Part shown: in pieces, positions 8,958-17,754 of the stretch | How the letters are laid out: each line of letters starts with the position of its first letter | Numbering within the stretch: the stretch's first letter is position 1 | DNA from: Thermoplasmata archaeon | GTDB taxonomy: Archaea; Thermoplasmatota; Thermoplasmata; Lutacidiplasmatales; UBA184 | DNA length: 64,000 nucleotides | Direction of reading: 5' to 3' | Assembly (NCBI GenBank): GCA_022749815.1 | Contig: JAKIWV010000004.1 | Span: 186,001 to 250,000 of the forward strand | The notes under the pieces: model-generated | What the model was told of the DNA's origin: nothing | Seen by the model: only the letters and a program-made list of their open reading frames with translations | The model's database searches: none | Translations under genes and position numbers: made by a program

Positions 8958-9392
8958 GTGGTGGGGAAGTCCCGACAGTGGGGTCCGGAGTTCCTGCCGG
9001 TCGATTTCTGGGCCTATCGTCTCGAATACGCCTTCGCAACGGTCGCCATTCTTCTGGCCGTCTTCGGCTGGCGGATGGTCGTCCTCAAGGAGTTTGTGGC
9101 GGCCGACGCGATCGCCTTCGTCTTTTGGTTCCTTCTGCCTGACATTGTGGCGTTCGTCCCGATCGGCTTCTCCCGTTCCCCGAAAGGGACCTGGCCGCCT
9201 TGGGGCTCGTCCCTGTACAACGTCATGCACAGCTTCCTCCCGTGGGCCGGGGTATTCCTGATCGCGTGGATCCTCTCGGGGGGTGTTGTGTGGCCGCTGC
9301 TTGGGTGGGCGGCGCACATCACCATCGACCGAGCGGCGGGATTCCAACTCCGAGCGAAGTCTGTTTCACCCGAGTCGTCGAACCCCGAGTAG
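8958..9392 (+). CDS. DUF4260-like membrane protein
   Basis: A 144-residue membrane protein with about four hydrophobic helices, starting at one of two adjacent GTG codons (8958 or 8961). It shows the pattern I associate with DUF4260: FLLPDIVAFVPIGF, then LYNVMHSFLPWAGVFLIAW, and the closing AAHITIDRAAGFQLR (family consensus H-x3-DR-x2-G[YF]). The family's function is unknown. Family assignment is from memory of the motif and moderately sure. Confidence 0.7.
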   Translation: MVGKSRQWGPEFLPVDFWAYRLEYAFATVAILLAVFGWRMVVLKEFVAADAIAFVFWFLLPDIVAFVPIGFSRSPKGTWPPWGSSLYNVMHSFLPWAGVFLIAWILSGGVVWPLLGWAAHITIDRAAGFQLRAKSVSPESSNPE

Positions 9393-9403
9393 ACCGTCGA
9401 AAG

Positions 9404-10306
9404 TCAGCGGACGACCTCCTCGACCTCACGGTACCAGGCCTTTGACGTGCCGGCTCGCGCGCGTTTCTCCCACTTTCGGGTCTTGGGTGAGGTGTTCAAC
9501 CGTTGGGTGAGCGTCGCGAGGCGGCCGCGAACCCGTGCGTGCTGATCGGGATCCAATCGGCCCGCTTGGGCGAACGTGTCCAGGAGCTGTCGGGTCTTCT
9601 CGATGTTCTGGAGAGATTCGTGCCAGAACCCCCAGTCATCGCCTAGCACGGCACAGAGGTACTGGTCGTCAATCAACTCCGAATTCGGTGTCTCATTCCC
9701 CCGAAGGTCGTGACCCAGGAAGAGGATAATCAGGTCCACGAGGTCCTTGCGGCCGATGTGGTGAATCTGGAGTTTCTCCAGCACGATGTCGGCGAGGGTG
9801 ATCGTCGGGAAGTCGAGTTCGAGACGTCCGCCGGCGGGCTTCGACCCGAATTGGACGTCGTGGCTGAACTCCAACTTGTCGAGGAAAACGTCGACGTGGA
9901 ACTTGCCGGTCCCCTCGTAGTAGATGAGGCGGCGGTCCCCAAAGAACCCGTTCACCACGTCGTCGGACTTGAAGTGAAGGTCCTTGAATAGCCCGCTGAT
10001 GAATCGACTTTGCCGGGCATATCCGGCGAGGTCCAGGTCCGTGAACAGGGGCTTCCCTTCCTCGACGCGACCGAGCCGGCGAAATACCGTGATGCATTCC
10101 GGGACATGCACTGAATGGGAATAGATCGCGAGCGAGCCCAGGATGCGCAGTGAAACGTTTCGTTGACGCGCCCCTTCGACGAGCGCGACGGACTCGCGTA
10201 GGAACTCCGCATCGCTGAGGGAGACGTAAGTCTGGGGCTCGGTCAACCTCTTGTGGCTCCCGACTCGACAGCGGGAGGAGAGGCCACCCGATGTCTTGGA
10301 CCCCAC
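9404..10306 (-). CDS. Nucleotidyltransferase-like protein
   Basis: A 300-residue soluble protein. The core has the polymerase-beta-type nucleotidyltransferase order: LRILGSLAIYSHS (residues 53-65, the G-S motif), FTDLDL (88-93, the two metal-binding aspartates) and a third acidic strand HVDVFLDKLEF (about 137-147). A helical C-terminal region with LVDLIILFLGHDL follows. Proteins of this type include antibiotic and toxin-type nucleotidyltransferases; the target here is unknown. The C-terminal tail is Lys/Arg-rich. Confidence 0.65.
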   Translation of the reverse strand: MGSKTSGGLSSRCRVGSHKRLTEPQTYVSLSDAEFLRESVALVEGARQRNVSLRILGSLAIYSHSVHVPECITVFRRLGRVEEGKPLFTDLDLAGYARQSRFISGLFKDLHFKSDDVVNGFFGDRRLIYYEGTGKFHVDVFLDKLEFSHDVQFGSKPAGGRLELDFPTITLADIVLEKLQIHHIGRKDLVDLIILFLGHDLRGNETPNSELIDDQYLCAVLGDDWGFWHESLQNIEKTRQLLDTFAQAGRLDPDQHARVRGRLATLTQRLNTSPKTRKWEKRARAGTSKAWYREVEEVVR

Positions 10307-10465
10307 GTCACGGTCGAGCCTTCCCCCGCCGGGCCTCAGAGCGTGCGAGCTATCAAGCTACCTTTCGGGGCGGGGCTTAGTTCCGACCAGCGGCCGGTCG
10401 AACTCTCAGACTGGCGGTTTCGGCAGAACTAAATCCGACCTCTTTCTACCGTGCTACCACCTAGC

Positions 10466-10472
10466 AGGGGGA
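10466..10472 (+). promoter_or_regulatory. Ribosome-binding site of APC permease
   Basis: The stretch GGGGGAG lies 5 nt ahead of GTG 10478, supporting that non-ATG start. A weak TATA-like ACTAAATCC stands at about 10428-10436, roughly 45 bp upstream of the start, implying a short leader. Confidence 0.5.
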
Positions 10473-10477
10473 GTTAG

Positions 10478-12166
10478 GTGGCAGACGCAGACATAGACGC
10501 CTTTACGCGGAGGTCAGAACCGGCGACCGGACAGGTGCAGGTCTTCACACGACGGGCGTCGGGGCTCGTCCGCGTGATGTCACCCTATTCGGCCTTCGCC
10601 TACAATATTCTGAACATCGGAGTAATCTTCCCATGGGTCTACATCACTACCCTCGCGGTCTATCCTGGCGCGAACGTCTGGGAAGGCATCTTACTCACGG
10701 GAGGATTCACAGCGTTTCTGGCGGTCGTATACGCCGGCCTCGCGTCGGCGATGCCTCGGACCGGGGGCGATTATGTGTTCCAAAGTCGAACGTTGAGACC
10801 TTGGTTCGGCTTCGCGATCGTGATGACCGTAATCGGCACCTTTTTCTTGCAATGGCAGGCCCTCGGCGGCTGGCTCGTTGCCACTCTCGGCTTCGGTCCC
10901 TTATTTACCGGTCTCGGGGTGCAGTACGGCAATGCGACCTACTTGAGCTGGGGGACTTGGTTCCTCTCAGCGTCGGGAGCGTTTTGGACCACGGTTGTGG
11001 CCTCCACAATCGCCGCAGCGGTGCTGATCAAGAGCTTCAGATGGTTCGTCCAGGCGCAGTGGGTGATGTGGTACGGTTTCCTGTTGAGCTTCATCACCAT
11101 GATCGTACTCTTCGTGGCAACTCCAACGACGACGTTTATCTCAGAGTACAACCACGCCGCGTTCGTCATCGCGGGGCCCCTGTCGAGTGGGGGCACTGAC
11201 TACTACCATGCGGTGCTGACCGCCGCGGGCCAGACCGTGGCGGGACCTCGCGCCTTTTCCATCCTCGGTACTCTGCTCGTTGCGCCGGTGGCCCTAACGA
11301 GCCTGGGATGGGTTGGCTACGCCCAAGAACAGGCCGGAGAAATCCAGGGGGCAACGAGCCTCAAGAATCAGATGTTCATCAACGTGGGCGGAGGCGTCAC
11401 CGCGATGGCGATGATGGCGATCCTCGCCTTCGTCATGGTAAACACCGTCGGTCAGGGATGGCTCTCGGCTGCCTACGGGGGCGGAGCCGGCGCCTCGCCG
11501 TTCTTGCCTTACTTCAGTAACCTCGCGGCCGTCCTAACCAGTAACCCGATTGTCCTGATCATCTTGTTGTTCGGCATTCTCATGAACGCAATCCAGGTCG
11601 TGTTCAACGTGATCGTCGGATGGACGCGAGTTACCGTAGCGATGTCCATTGATGGGGTGTTGCCGAAGATCGTGAGCAGCGTCAACCCGCGGACTCACAC
11701 GCCCGTTGCAGCCCATTTGATCTTCCTCGTGTTGGGGGGAGTTGTGTACGCTTGGGTGTACAACTTCGCCTCGATCGGCGGGGTGCCATGGACCACCTAC
11801 ACGCTTGCTGTGACCGCCGTCGCGACGGTGATGTACATTGGCACCGCAGTGGGGGGCGCCCTCTTCCCCAAGACACGTCCCGAAATCTACCGTGTGTCCC
11901 CGATTGCGAAATACAAGGTCGGTCCGATCCCGCTCATTACGCTATGCGGAGTAATCGCGGCCGGATTCAGCGTCGCCATGCTGTACTGGTACCTCACGAA
12001 CCCGTTCCTCGGCGTCGTTCAGGCGGGCAACAACGGGTACTGGTCGATGGGGATCATGGCCGGGATTTTCATCGGCTGGGTTGCGTACTACTTCATCCGT
12101 CGGGCGTACCTCAAGAGCGTCGGGGTCAACCTGGAGCTCGCGTACAAGGAAATTCCACCGATCTGA
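10478..12166 (+). CDS. APC superfamily amino-acid permease
   Basis: A 562-residue integral membrane protein with about 12-14 hydrophobic helices. The first helix region (SPYSAFAYNILNIG) and the second (YAGLASAMPRTGGDYVFQSR) match the start of APC permeases, where the P-R-T/S-G-G-D/S-x-Y motif follows helix 2. Later segments such as LGWVGYAQEQAGE and the long hydrophobic C-terminus fit. It probably imports amino acids using a cation gradient; the substrate is not readable. GTG start with a good GGGGGAG site. Monocistronic, suggesting peptide or amino-acid scavenging. Confidence 0.9.
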   Translation: MADADIDAFTRRSEPATGQVQVFTRRASGLVRVMSPYSAFAYNILNIGVIFPWVYITTLAVYPGANVWEGILLTGGFTAFLAVVYAGLASAMPRTGGDYVFQSRTLRPWFGFAIVMTVIGTFFLQWQALGGWLVATLGFGPLFTGLGVQYGNATYLSWGTWFLSASGAFWTTVVASTIAAAVLIKSFRWFVQAQWVMWYGFLLSFITMIVLFVATPTTTFISEYNHAAFVIAGPLSSGGTDYYHAVLTAAGQTVAGPRAFSILGTLLVAPVALTSLGWVGYAQEQAGEIQGATSLKNQMFINVGGGVTAMAMMAILAFVMVNTVGQGWLSAAYGGGAGASPFLPYFSNLAAVLTSNPIVLIILLFGILMNAIQVVFNVIVGWTRVTVAMSIDGVLPKIVSSVNPRTHTPVAAHLIFLVLGGVVYAWVYNFASIGGVPWTTYTLAVTAVATVMYIGTAVGGALFPKTRPEIYRVSPIAKYKVGPIPLITLCGVIAAGFSVAMLYWYLTNPFLGVVQAGNNGYWSMGIMAGIFIGWVAYYFIRRAYLKSVGVNLELAYKEIPPI

Positions 12167-12212
12167 GCCCCGCGGCGCCGGGCGGCCCCCGCCCGACGGG
12201 CATCCGGCGCCC

Positions 12213-13199
12213 CTACCCCGTGGTGAACTGATAGCTCAGTACTTTGTTCTGCTCGAGATTGATGATGGCGCCTCGGAGCGAGCCGGAGCTGTACTCGGAG
12301 CCGGGGTCGATCGCCAGCGAACGGCCGATCTTCGCGGAATTTCGGGTTTCATGGATATGACCGTGGAGTGTCAATAGCGGCTGGGTTTCCTTTATGGCGT
12401 CCCGGAACGAGGTCGCTCCCACCGGGATCAGGATCTCCTGCCCGCCTTGGGTGACTGGCCGGGGTGGGTCGAAGGTGTTGTCGAGCTTGGGGGCGATATC
12501 AAGACCGGTCCCGTAAGGGGGCGCGTGCATCAGGTAGATACAGTGCTCGGGGTCTCGCACCTGCTTGATCACACGGTCGAGCCGAGGTCCGAGCTGGTCC
12601 TCGGGGAGCTCGCGTGGGGTGTTCCATGGAGACGGGTTCGTCCACCCGAAGCCCATGATCTCGTGGTCATCGTCGAACCGGATTACTGCGTCATCGATGT
12701 ACCGTACATGCGAGGTGGAGCGTACGTGGGCGAGGGCCTCCGGCTTGTCGTCGTTGCCGCCGATCCAGTAGCACGGGATGCCCAGGGGGGCCAAGTGCTT
12801 CTCGGCCATGTCCGTCCATCGCTGGATCTGGTCGATCATCAGCTTCGTGAACAGCGAGTCGATGCGTCCCGGCTCTGATCGGACCGCCTGATATTCGTCT
12901 TCCGTCAGTCGGGCGGCGTACTGCCCCGAGTCGGCGATCGACTGCTCGATGGGCTTGAGCTCGGTCTCCGTGAGTCCCTCGTACGTCTTCGCCGAGAACT
13001 TCGTGCGGAAGCGGCCGTCCCTGCCCTGGATGATCGGAGCGATGGTCTTCGCAGTCACGTCGCCGGCAATCAGCAACGCATCGGCCTTGTAGAACTCGGC
13101 CGTCGAGAGGAACTTCCGGAAGACTAGCTCCGAGCCGTGGATATCCGCGGCGAGGAACAGCCGCTTGAATTTCTTCTTCGAGCCATCGAACAGGGTCAT
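12213..13199 (-). CDS. Calcineurin-like metallophosphoesterase
   Basis: A 328-residue enzyme with all five metallophosphoesterase motifs: LAADIHGS (D-x-H), LLIAGDVT (G-D), WIGGNDD (G-N-D/H), LMHAPPYG (the H motif) and LHGHIHETR (G-H-x-H). It should bind two metal ions and hydrolyse phosphomonoesters or diesters; the substrate is not evident. There is a roughly 70-residue insertion between GD and GNDD (about residues 55-145) that is helical and charged. The gene is convergent with the permease. Confidence 0.88.
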   Translation of the reverse strand: MTLFDGSKKKFKRLFLAADIHGSELVFRKFLSTAEFYKADALLIAGDVTAKTIAPIIQGRDGRFRTKFSAKTYEGLTETELKPIEQSIADSGQYAARLTEDEYQAVRSEPGRIDSLFTKLMIDQIQRWTDMAEKHLAPLGIPCYWIGGNDDKPEALAHVRSTSHVRYIDDAVIRFDDDHEIMGFGWTNPSPWNTPRELPEDQLGPRLDRVIKQVRDPEHCIYLMHAPPYGTGLDIAPKLDNTFDPPRPVTQGGQEILIPVGATSFRDAIKETQPLLTLHGHIHETRNSAKIGRSLAIDPGSEYSSGSLRGAIINLEQNKVLSYQFTTG

Positions 13200-13376
13200 A
13201 GCCTGTGGGTCGGGGGAGTCCTCCGTGGCCGGGTCCCCGAGGTTCCTCCTTTCGTACGGCTTGACGAGTCGCTTGGCTCACCCAACGGGAGTCGAAAGCC
13301 CATTAGAGGATTTCGATGCGGCGCCATGGTGCGCGAAGCTTGATGCGACCTATGGGACTTGGCAAGTCGGGTTTCG

Positions 13377-13946
13377 ATGTCGAACAGTGCGGGTAGCGCA
13401 CCGTCCCAGCCCGCTCAGGAAATAGCGACGCTCGCTGGCGGCTGTTTCTGGTGCACCGAGGCGATTTTTTCGGAGCTGCGCGGCGTTCGCAGCGCCCTCC
13501 CGGGATATTCAGGCGGTTCGGGACCAAATCCCACGTACGAGCAGGTCTGCACCGGCCGGACGGGCCACGCGGAGGCCATCCAGGTCACCTTCGACCCGAC
13601 GGTGATCTCGTTTCACGATATTCTCCTCGTGTTCTTTTCGACCCACGACCCTACGACCTTGAACCGGCAGGGGCACGACGTGGGGAGCCAGTACCGGTCC
13701 GCCGTATTCTACCACACTCCCGAGCAACTCCGAGTGGCGGAAGAGGTCGTCAAGGAGATTCGCGACCAGCGCCTCTGGCGCGGCCCCATCGTCACGGAGT
13801 TAACGGCGTTCTACGCGTTCTATCTGGCCGAGGATTACCACCGGGATTATTTCCGGCGGAATCCTTCTCAGGCATATTGTCAGATGGTCATCGAGCCGAA
13901 AGTGGCCAAGTTCCGCAAACAGTTCGTGCAACGCCTCAATCGGTGA
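13377..13946 (+). CDS. msrA: Peptide-methionine (S)-S-oxide reductase MsrA
   Basis: About 189 residues from the ATG at 13377. The catalytic cysteine motif GGCFWCTEAIF is intact, followed by GYSGG, the conserved VCTGRTGHAEAIQVTFDP, FFSTHDPTTLNRQGHDVGSQYRSAVF and LTAFYAFYLAEDYHRDYF. A C-terminal cysteine (AYCQMV) is positioned as a resolving residue. It repairs oxidised methionine in the cytoplasm with thioredoxin-type reductant, which implies exposure to oxygen. It overlaps the convergent hydrolase by 11 nt. Confidence 0.96.
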   Translation: MSNSAGSAPSQPAQEIATLAGGCFWCTEAIFSELRGVRSALPGYSGGSGPNPTYEQVCTGRTGHAEAIQVTFDPTVISFHDILLVFFSTHDPTTLNRQGHDVGSQYRSAVFYHTPEQLRVAEEVVKEIRDQRLWRGPIVTELTAFYAFYLAEDYHRDYFRRNPSQAYCQMVIEPKVAKFRKQFVQRLNR

Positions 13947-14913
13947 CGTGGTCTGGCGCCGCCTGAGGCCTGAACCAGCGCTGAAGGTTCCCTGCGATCT
14001 CGGCGATGGCGTCCCATCCTTCCTCCGCGATCCCTCGGTAGTCAAGGAATCCATGCACCATCCCCACGTAGCGGGTGCGGCGGACAGGGACTCCCGCCTG
14101 CTGCAATCGATCCGCATACATCTCTCCCTCGTCGCGGAGGAGGTCGTACTCCGCGGTAATCACCAGCGCCGGGGCGACCCGGGAGAGGTCGGGCGTTCCA
14201 AGCGGAGCCACCCGATGGTCGCCCCCCTGGCGGGGTGAGGAGAGGTACTGGTCCCACATCCAGGGCATGAACGCTGCCTCGAAGCCGAAGCCGGAGCCAT
14301 TGGCCGAGTAGGAGGGTGTGCCTGGAAAATAGGCGGTGACCGGGCAGATCAACACTTGGCCGACGAGCGCGGGGCCTCGCCGGTCGCGCGCCTCGACGGC
14401 CAGCACGGCCGCCATGTTCCCTCCGGCACTGTCTCCGCCGATGGCGATGCGATCCGCTCGGAGGTCGAACCGTTTCCCGGTCGTAGGCTCCGCGAGCCAC
14501 CGGAGCGCCTCGTAGCAGTCCTCGAGCGCCGCGGGAAATCTGTCTTCAGGGGCGCGACGATAGTCCACCGCCGCGACAACCGCCCGGGCGCGGGTAGCGA
14601 TCTCTCGGCACAAGCTATCGTGGGTCTCGAGGTCGCAGAAGACCCAACCGCCGCCGTGGAGATAGATCAGGACGGGGCTGGGGGAGTCGATCGCCTTGGG
14701 AAAGTACAGGCGAACCCCTACCTTGCGTCCTGGCAGGATGATTGAGTGGTCCTCCACGCGATCCAATGCGGCCGGAGGCGCTGACAAGCGGTCGGTCTGA
14801 GCGCTCATCTCGCGCGCGATGCGGCGGCCTTCGGCCACCGGAACCCGCGTCAAGTCGGGGAAGGAGGCCGCTTCGTAGTCGATTCGTTCGCGGACCTTCG
14901 GATGGAGCGGCAC
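13936..14913 (-). CDS. Alpha/beta hydrolase, HSL-type esterase
   Basis: About 325 residues from the GTG at 14913, which yields the typical family start PLHPKVRERID; a longer reading to 15063 would run into the divergent neighbour and adds unlike sequence. The hormone-sensitive-lipase hallmarks are all present: YLHGGGWVFCD (oxyanion HGGG), IGGDSAGGNMAAVLA (nucleophile GDSAGG), AEYDLLRDEGEMYADRL (acid) and VGMVHGFLDY (catalytic His). It hydrolyses short- to medium-chain esters. It is divergent from the oxidoreductase at 15025, with 111 bp between them. Confidence 0.92.
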   Translation of the reverse strand: MPLHPKVRERIDYEAASFPDLTRVPVAEGRRIAREMSAQTDRLSAPPAALDRVEDHSIILPGRKVGVRLYFPKAIDSPSPVLIYLHGGGWVFCDLETHDSLCREIATRARAVVAAVDYRRAPEDRFPAALEDCYEALRWLAEPTTGKRFDLRADRIAIGGDSAGGNMAAVLAVEARDRRGPALVGQVLICPVTAYFPGTPSYSANGSGFGFEAAFMPWMWDQYLSSPRQGGDHRVAPLGTPDLSRVAPALVITAEYDLLRDEGEMYADRLQQAGVPVRRTRYVGMVHGFLDYRGIAEEGWDAIAEIAGNLQRWFRPQAAPDHVTD

Positions 14914-15024
14914 CGATGTCCCAACCGGATCGGTCGGATATTCCTGTTGGCGTTTGGGGGATCGCTGGCGAAACGGCGCGGAACGGCAGCCTAATGGCCC
15001 TCCCTTTTCTCGACTCAGGCGACC

Positions 15025-16605
15025 ATGGACAGGTACGACGCTGTCATCGTGGGGGGCGGACACAACGGCCTAGTCGCCGCGGGGTATCTCGCGAAGGCGG
15101 GGGTCAGAACGCTCGTCCTGGAACGGCGAAACCTCGTAGGGGGTGCTTGCGTGACCGAGGAGCCATGGCCGGGGTTCCGGATCAACACCTACTCGTATGT
15201 GGCCGGAATGCTCCGCCCAGAGATCATCGACGATCTGGAGCTACGTCGATTCGGATTTCGAACCCTGGTCTGCTCCCCGGCGGAATTCTGTCCCTTTCCC
15301 GACGGCCGTTCGCTGTGCTTCTGGCGGGACGATGAGTCGACCCTGCGGGAGATCGCGAAGTTCTCGCGGCGGGACGCAGCGACCTACCCCAAGTACGTGG
15401 AGTACTGGGAACGTACGCTGGACATCCTCGAGCCTCTGCTGCTCCTGCCTCCGGCGCCGCTGCCCGAGCTGCTGGCGCAGTTCCAGAGTCAGGGCATCGA
15501 CGAGCTCCTCCGCGACCTGTTCCTCCTCAGTGTGGAAGAATTTCTCGATGGGTGGTTCGAAAGCGACCAGCTCAAAGCTTCCCTGGCCATCAACGGACTG
15601 ATCGGCGAGATGTGTGGCCCCCGAACGCCGGGGACGGCCTATGTCCTAGCCCATCACAATGCCACGATCCTCGACGGAGAGCGGCAGGCATGGGGGTTCG
15701 CCGAAGGGGGTATGGGTCGCATCACAGAGGCGATGGCCCGCGCGGCCGAATACTTCGGTGCGACGATCCGCCGGGGTACGGGGGTGCGGCAAGTGCGGAT
15801 GAGAGATGGCCGAGCGGTGGGCGTGGAGACCGAAGCGGGCGAGGCCATCGAGGCTCGCGTCGTGTTGTCCGGCCTCGATGTCCGAAGAACGATGCTGAAA
15901 CTCGTTCCCCCCGATGTCCTTTCTTCCGGCGAGCTCGAAAGAGTCCGGCGCTTCCGCAGCGACGGTGCCTCGTTGAAGTTCAACGCCGCATTGAACCGCC
16001 TCCCCAACTTCACGGCTTGGAACGGCCCCGGTATCCCGCACACGGGGGAGGTAGAGATCGCCCCGTCCATGGAGTACCTCGAACGGGCCTACGACGCCGG
16101 AAAGTACGGACGCTTTTCCGAGCACCCCTACATGGACATCCTGTTCCAGAGCGCGGCCGACCCCTCCATGGCGCCTCCGGGGAAACACACGATGACCTGC
16201 TTCGTCCAGTACGCCCCGTATAAGTTGCGGGGCACCACCTGGGATGACTTCAAGCCCGAGGCCGGAGAGATCGTTCTCCAAACCCTCGAGCAATACGCCC
16301 CTGAAATCCGGAATACCCTCGAGCATTCGCAAGTCATCTCCCCCGTAGACATCGAGCGAACCGTGGGTCTGTCCGGCGGGAACATATTCCAAGGGAACAT
16401 GACCCCCGACCAAATCTTTCGCTTCCGACCGCTCATTGGGTGGTCCGGCTACAGGACGCCGATCCCCGGACTGTATCTGTGCGCCGCCACAGCCCACCCC
16501 GGTGGCGGTGTGATGGGGGCCCCGGGTCACAACGCCGCCCAGGTGGTCCTTGAAGATCTGCGGGCGTCCCCTTCGGCCGACTCGACGACGCCCGGTTCCC
16601 GGTGA
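15025..16605 (+). CDS. CrtI/PYROXD2-like FAD oxidoreductase
   Basis: A 526-residue flavoprotein. The N-terminus has the FAD dinucleotide-binding motif VIVGGGHNGLVAAGYLAKAG...LERR, then GGACVTEE. The C-terminus has the NAD(P)/FAD-dependent phytoene-desaturase-like closing motif PGLYLCAATAHPGGGVMGAPGHNAA. Length and the LNRLPNF/AWNGPG region resemble PYROXD2-type proteins rather than true carotenoid desaturases. No phytoene synthase or other carotenoid gene is nearby, so a carotenoid role is not supported. Monocistronic. Confidence 0.87.
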   Translation: MDRYDAVIVGGGHNGLVAAGYLAKAGVRTLVLERRNLVGGACVTEEPWPGFRINTYSYVAGMLRPEIIDDLELRRFGFRTLVCSPAEFCPFPDGRSLCFWRDDESTLREIAKFSRRDAATYPKYVEYWERTLDILEPLLLLPPAPLPELLAQFQSQGIDELLRDLFLLSVEEFLDGWFESDQLKASLAINGLIGEMCGPRTPGTAYVLAHHNATILDGERQAWGFAEGGMGRITEAMARAAEYFGATIRRGTGVRQVRMRDGRAVGVETEAGEAIEARVVLSGLDVRRTMLKLVPPDVLSSGELERVRRFRSDGASLKFNAALNRLPNFTAWNGPGIPHTGEVEIAPSMEYLERAYDAGKYGRFSEHPYMDILFQSAADPSMAPPGKHTMTCFVQYAPYKLRGTTWDDFKPEAGEIVLQTLEQYAPEIRNTLEHSQVISPVDIERTVGLSGGNIFQGNMTPDQIFRFRPLIGWSGYRTPIPGLYLCAATAHPGGGVMGAPGHNAAQVVLEDLRASPSADSTTPGSR

Positions 16606-16692
16606 GCGGCCCGACCGGTATCCGGGCCTGCTGCCCGGGAGGGCGCCCACCGAAAGGACGATTTCCCGGTTCGTCCTCGGGGCCGCTCACCG

Positions 16693-17754
16693 ATGGTGAA
16701 TTCTCCTACGCGGCCTCCCGTGGATCGACGCGGTCCTCTCTCCTTCCCGCCTCCGTTGAAGGGCAGTACCGGACAGTTCTCCATCGAGAGTCAGGTCCTA
16801 CGAGACAACCCCTGGGGGGACCCAACGAATCGGGAGGTCGCGTACTACACCCCTCCCTCCGGCCGGACGGAAGGGCTGCCGCTCCTCGTGCAGTTGTCGG
16901 GATTCACAGGGGCCGGCTGGATGGAGTTCCAACGTCACGGACCGTTCCATGAGTCACTCGTCCAGCTATTCGACCGGATGATTCGGACTGGAGAATGCCC
17001 CGAAGCGGTGATCGTCGCACCGGACTGTCTCACCACGTTGGGGGGAAGTCAGTACGTTAATTCGGCGGCCACGGGGCGATACGCCGACCACGTAGCCACG
17101 GAGGTCGTCCCCCAGGCTCGGGAGAGATTCCGCTCGGGGGCAACGGGCGTTCTGGGTCAGTCCAGCGGTGGATTCGGCGCCTTGCACCTAGGAGTGGAGT
17201 ACCCCCGCGTCTTCCAAGCGGTCGGCTCCAGCGCGGGGGACGCCGCGTTCGAGTACTCCTACCTGCCCGACTTCCCACAGGCGTTCCGGGAGTTCCGCAA
17301 AGCCGGAGGACCGGAGAAGTGGATGGAGCGACTCTTCTCGGATCCTTCCGTCCTGAAAGGTCACTTGGACTCGTCCGGAGCGGCCCTGAACACTCTTGCG
17401 ATGGCCTCGTGTTATTCCCCGAGCCCGGATCCCGTCGGGAGCTTCGAACTTCCCTTCGAGCTCGAGTCGGGGGCGCTGGATCCTCGAGTCTGGAATCGAT
17501 GGTTGGAGTTCGATCCGGTGCGACGACTCTCCGACGGACGGGTGCAACACGCGCTGCGAGGGATGAAGTCGGTCCACGTCACAGGGTCCGATGCGGACGA
17601 GTGGTATCTCGACCTGGGGGCTCGGATGTTTGCCGTCGAGGCGGAGCGCGTGGGAATCCGTGTGCACCACGACGAGCTTCCCGGAAGCCACTTCGCGCGA
17701 AACCCGCGGTTCGCGGCGCTGTACCCTAGGATGGTCAACGCGCTCACCGCGTGA
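16693..17754 (+). CDS. Alpha/beta hydrolase, esterase D-like
   Basis: A 353-residue putative esterase. The nucleophile elbow is GQSSGGFGALHLG, an oxyanion-side stretch is LVQLSGFTGAGW, the likely acid lies in VTGSDADEWYLDLG, and the catalytic His is in ELPGSHFARNP. This matches the esterase D/enterochelin-esterase/S-formylglutathione-hydrolase branch. The substrate is unknown. The first 25 or so residues look unstructured. It follows the oxidoreductase by 87 bp on the same strand and converges with the GNAT gene (11-nt overlap). Confidence 0.85.
   Translation: MVNSPTRPPVDRRGPLSFPPPLKGSTGQFSIESQVLRDNPWGDPTNREVAYYTPPSGRTEGLPLLVQLSGFTGAGWMEFQRHGPFHESLVQLFDRMIRTGECPEAVIVAPDCLTTLGGSQYVNSAATGRYADHVATEVVPQARERFRSGATGVLGQSSGGFGALHLGVEYPRVFQAVGSSAGDAAFEYSYLPDFPQAFREFRKAGGPEKWMERLFSDPSVLKGHLDSSGAALNTLAMASCYSPSPDPVGSFELPFELESGALDPRVWNRWLEFDPVRRLSDGRVQHALRGMKSVHVTGSDADEWYLDLGARMFAVEAERVGIRVHHDELPGSHFARNPRFAALYPRMVNALTA

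Noticed and set aside
14914-15063. N-terminal extension of the HSL-type esterase
   Set aside because: It would overlap the divergent oxidoreductase and is unlike family N-termini; GTG 14913 gives the typical start.
15025-16605. Carotenoid biosynthesis locus
   Set aside because: The CrtI-like protein lacks any phytoene synthase, cyclase or prenyl partner nearby and its C-terminus resembles PYROXD2-type proteins.
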